The position numbers and the translations under genes were made by a program. A stretch of DNA of 64,000 bases from Toxotes chatareus (Eukaryota > Chordata > Actinopteri > Toxotidae): NCBI GenBank assembly GCA_016801885.1, contig CM028900.1, forward strand, positions 18,990,972 through 19,054,971, read 5' to 3'. Shown here in pieces: positions 59,411 to 64,000 of the stretch. Below the pieces are notes generated by a model. The model saw only the letters and a program-made list of their open reading frames with translations, did not search any database and was not told where the DNA came from. Within the stretch, counting starts at the first letter, position 1. Every line of letters begins with the position of its first letter.

Positions 59411-62400
59411 ATGCAAAGCTTTAATTTTGTTTGTCTATTCCCTTTCTTTTCAGAAGATGATAAATATACAAGGGCCTGCTAAAGCCTGTAGGATGGAACC
59501 TTATATTAACAATAAGAGAGTAGCTGACCTTATCAACAACCCATCCAGCACCAGAGCATCATTTTTCCTTCAGAATCTAGGTGCCCAAGAGTTTCCATTC
59601 CAGAAACAAATGCTTTCCATTAGCACTGTAGAAACAATTTAAAATAACTGGTCTGTTTCACTTCAAGACAGGAAGAAGATCGTGCAGCAGCTATTCAAAG
59701 CTTTGCTCAGTCATGCGTCTATGTGCTGCTGACGTTTTGCATGTGGTGTGAATTTGGGGTCAGTAGTATAACACTTCACAAAACAGGGTGAGGGCATGCT
59801 GTTAGACTGACTTCTCCATTTTCAAACATGAAATGCATCAGAACACTTTTTCTGAGCTTTTACCTGCAAGGCACCCAGAGCCAGCCAGAGCTCGCACACT
59901 TTCGCCCCTGCTGTTCTTGGACAAAAACATAAGCTTCAAAATGTGTGAATCCTCGCTAGACGTTATTGTAGTTTTATGTGGTACATTTTAAATCTGAATA
60001 AGCTGATAATAGCTGTATTTCTACAGCCTTACTAATTATGTATTGGTCAGTTTGTTTGGAAAATACTGAAATCAACTTTCCAAATCACAAATAATTTTCA
60101 CCACTTGGCAGTGTCTTTATTTATTTATTCATTCATTCATTATTTTACATAGTGTTAAACAAGCCACCCAGACTGTGGCTATGTTGAAACTTTGGATTCC
60201 CCTCTGTCTTCAAGGAAAATACAATACAACCACATTATGAGAACAGAATAGAGAAGGAAAAAGAGGTCACCAAAGATAAATTTAGGCAAATATAATTTCA
60301 TTTTTTTATTGAATGTACCTGAATATATATTGTGCATTATTGTATGTTTAAGAGAAGCAGATAAAAACAGGACAGTAATTGTCCAGAGGACATCAAAAAG
60401 AATCATAACAGCGATCTGCTCTGAACCTTAACAGAGTCATAGCGATTACTGGCTGCACACGGCACTGGTGGACGAGGAAGTGAAAGTTGTGCTGTTGCTT
60501 AAGACACTAGGGAGAAAACTGTCAGTCTCTTAGACCATCCTACTGCATGATAGTGTCATGACCTCTGATAAATTCAAATTTTTTAAAAAATAAATAAATA
60601 AATAAATGCAGGGATCTGGAGATAAGAAAGTATTGCAGAAATTAGCAAATGAGAGACTTACATAAAGACCAATAGACAATCAGTTATCTACATTACACCA
60701 GTAGAGTGATGATTATAATTAACCTTGCACGTGTAGGGATAAAATCTAAGTAGGAGATTATAACATCATTGTAGTACAGACCAATTTGGTAAAATAAAAA
60801 ATATGAAATATGAATGAAATGAAATATGTATCACTTTACACTGTGCGTGCATGACAGTGTGTGTGTATGTATTGTGATCAAATCAGATGGTTTGATCCTA
60901 GTGGAAAGAAACAGCTCACTACTGTCTCCATGGAAACAGGCAAGAGGCAATGGAAATGTGTCTCTCTGTGCACTGTATGTAATGTGTATGAGAATCCCCA
61001 GTTCTATTCTACTCTATTCTATTCTGGTCTGAGTTATAAATCTCTAATAAATAAGCATGCAACACACAATAATGTTGTCAATTTGAGTGTTCATGACATT
61101 GATGTGCCACTATGATAATTAACATCATACCGAGTGGTGTCAGTTCTGTGATGCACTGGGAGCATTTCCACAGGGTTTCCTCTTGCATAATGGAAGAACC
61201 CATACGCCTGTGACTGTGGAAGGACTTAAGCAGGTACCAAAGTGCATGAGCATTTTTTGAAAGCTGATCATGGTGTCAGTGACCTCTTGCACAGGCTCTC
61301 TTTGGTCCTTGGCATTTTAGATCAGCCTGAAGGGACCACCTCCAGGTCCTTTCACCTTATGTAATAAACCATAAACTTAATTCAAACAAGCTGCCTTCTA
61401 TCTGATCACAACATGATCCATTCATATGTATGTGTGTGTGTGTGTGTGTTCATGCATTTAGTAGAAAAGGAGTCAGATGTTTTCGAGGGCATCCCTGGAG
61501 GTCAAGGAGGCTATTTGCTGGACCCTGATTGATGTGCACTGAATTCAGTGTGTTTCTTTACACATGGATACGTGTGCACATACTATATATGGATCCTATG
61601 TGTCAGTGCATAAATACTGACAAACACACACAGACGTCACTGGTGCTCAGTGATGTATGACACTGAATTTACACAAGGTGGACATGATGAACACTGCGAT
61701 CTTTTGAGAAAACCTACACTAAAAATTACACTAATTATTCAGCCCAGGATAAGAAAATCAGAACACATCAGTTGGTTTAGTTTAAATGTGTCCATAGCCA
61801 TTGGCCTTTCCTGTGACTGCAGATGCAGGGCTGCCATCACAAAGGTTCAGGTTGCACTCTGCCTGACCCTGCACTGCAAACACCAGCAGCATCTGAACAA
61901 AAATGACTGATCAATTCTCAAATTAAGATCCCATCAACTTACCGTCCAATTCAGTGGAGTGACCTCAATGAATGAATAAATCAGTAACCCAGTCAATGAA
62001 CTCACCACCTCTTGATTGCTTCCTACAAATCTTCCAAAGCCCAAATCAATAGATCCTTACGTCAAACAGGGCAAGCCTCTGACTCCTTGGTGAACATCAC
62101 TGGAAAAACGAAAACAGAATTTTTGTGTCACTGCTGACCTGGTATCGACGTATGCAGCATGTCTTGCTTACCTTTGATTTACTGAAATGTCCTCCATATA
62201 TGAAAATCTTATAGCAAATGTGAAGATTTCTAGAAAATGTCAAATAAAATTCGGATCAAACATTGCTACAAAAATCAAATATACCGGATGGATTCCTTTT
62301 TTTGTTGGGGGTGCAATTCTGATATGTTACAGCTGGGTTGGCCCATCTTGCAACACACTGACACAGTAGGACATGTAATCTGAAAATCTGCACACAGTAG

Positions 62401-64000
62401 ATTTTCAGCCAAGCTAGCGGCATGGCTCTAGGAATGGCAATGTTGGTCTGTTGGTCAGACCATCGCTTAGGTCCAGACTAAACGTGGTAAACATAACAAT
62501 CCCAACATTAGCATGTTAGTATACATTACTATTGTTGTTGTTGTTATTTCCTTATTTTTGTTTGCCTATCAGCCTCAAGCAGTACTCGAGAAATATCTTT
62601 GAACTGGGATATTTGAAACCTTTTGCATCTGACTATCAAAAATATACAGTATTAAGTAGTCATTGTGGATAGTAAGACTAGCCTGAATTTAGCCTGAATT
62701 AGGACAAATGTGTACCTTTATTCCGTTCACTATCAGAAAGCATCCTTATCCTATACACCATGTGCAAGATCAAAAGGTGCCTGTGTGTGTGTGTGGACAT
62801 GCTTTTAAATACAGATTTTCCTGGAAATACAGGGCAAACATAGAGAGAGCGAGACCACTTCATTTCCCCTCACTGAGTCACTGTAATGTGAGTCATAAAA
62901 CATCTAATGCCTGGATTATTTACAGAGGTAAAGTTCACATCAAGCTTCCTCTTCCTCATTTCAATTGAATTATTTACATCTATCTCTCCCTCCGTCTCTC
63001 TCACACACACACATCTCTGTAAGTTACTGGTAATGGACTTCTTCATCATAAATGACTTTACCCGTAATGTTGAAAAAGTATGCAGGTGCATTTTGTTTCT
63101 CTTGGTGTGTACCTACATTTGTGTGTATGTGCGCATGCCCTTATTAACTACACAATGTCATATCTCTTTAAATAACTATCACTAAAGACATTCTGTATGT
63201 CATGTGATAGCAGCATTCCTAAGTGTTTACACTTTGTGTGTGTCCTCTGTGGCTTGGAGTCAATATTCAGAATATACTCATCTGGCAAACAACCTTATGA
63301 ATCCCAAAATGTAGTTCTTTTATAGTTCTCAAAGTTAGTTCTTTGTTAGTTCTTTTAAGTAACTACCTGTTGTGAGTCATTAATGAGTCATTCAGAAGGC
63401 AGCCTCTGTTTGAATTAGAGTTGCACCCTGACACTCTGACAGCTTGCTGGCCCCCTGATACAATCAAATTATTTACCAACCTGTTACTGGATAAGTTATG
63501 AAATGAAAAATGTGATTGTTCAGAAGTGATTCATGATTAATTTTTAATTTGTAAGACAAACAGTACACATTGGTGCTTTTTATTGCTTCTGCACAATGCT
63601 GTTGAGCTACGTTCCAGTGTATGCATAATAAATGCTCACCAAAATTAAATTGTAGCCTACGGCATCTGCCCTAATCTATTCCCAATATCACCCAACCCCT
63701 CCCTCCACCTCTTTACTCTTTCACTCTAAATCAATTTGTATTACACGGCACACACACACATCCTTCTTTTCTCTTGATTGATCAGATCCTTATCTATCTC
63801 TTTGACCTCTGGCTAAAATAAACAAAGGGAACACAGCTATGTCCTTTTTTCCTGAGCATGTTCAATGAAAAGGAAACAGCACAAAGGGGTTAATGAATAT
63901 ACTTTATGTTAAATGATTACCTTTGATCTTACAGAAAACATAAAATTCATGTTTTCACATGCAAAATGCCTGAATCTACATGGGTGCAATGGATTCACGT
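59411..64000. other. intergenic sequence to the right edge
   Basis: AT-rich with short GT and CA runs (about 61,430-61,450 and 63,000). No exon, gene or clear repeat recognised in 4.6 kb. Confidence 0.5.

Overview
The window is vertebrate nuclear DNA, almost certainly from a ray-finned (teleost) fish and plausibly a percomorph. It has split genes with GT-AG introns, very abundant (CA)n/(TG)n microsatellites, Tc1-like and hAT-like DNA transposon remnants, an L2-type retroposon fragment, and a complete L1-clade LINE of fish type. There is no prokaryotic gene organisation and no CRISPR array. Genes were identified by reading translations against remembered family members, not by a database search.

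Three host protein-coding genes are visible, all on the minus strand. (1) ptpn4 (FERM-PDZ protein tyrosine phosphatase) occupies 353 to about 44,300. A CpG-rich promoter and a non-coding first exon lie near 43,942-44,560. A 25-kb first intron separates them from ten coding exons (18,677 down to 353) that encode the first 276 residues, which is most of the FERM domain. The rest of the gene lies beyond the left edge. All splice sites and reading phases join consistently. (2) tmem177 (mitochondrial inner-membrane protein) has two coding exons at 55,067-53,639 that give 310 residues. (3) An intronless TRIM-type E3 ubiquitin ligase (RING, B-box, coiled coil, PRY-SPRY; 501 aa) lies at 58,746-57,241. 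The tmem177-ptpn4 order and orientation match human 2q14.2.

Between ptpn4 and tmem177 lies a full-length L1-clade LINE (46,515-52,016, minus strand). It has a perfect 13-bp target-site duplication, a short A tail and a polyadenylation signal, but its ORF1 and ORF2 are broken by frameshifts and one stop. Within ptpn4 intron 1 is a Tc1-like element (33,065-34,684) with TA flanks. It is interrupted by a 201-bp hAT-type MITE with a perfect 8-bp target duplication. Smaller repeats are an L2-type reverse transcriptase fragment 50 bp from a ptpn4 exon, a 78-bp palindromic MITE at the left edge, a Tc1-like scrap just upstream of the TRIM gene, and many microsatellites.

The most interesting functional signal is in the ptpn4 leader. 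If exon 1 splices directly to exon 2, a 68-codon upstream ORF ends at TGATG, where its stop codon overlaps the ptpn4 start codon. That arrangement could couple termination to reinitiation. I found no evidence for a wholly new gene system. The rest is intron or intergenic sequence in which I see only repeats.
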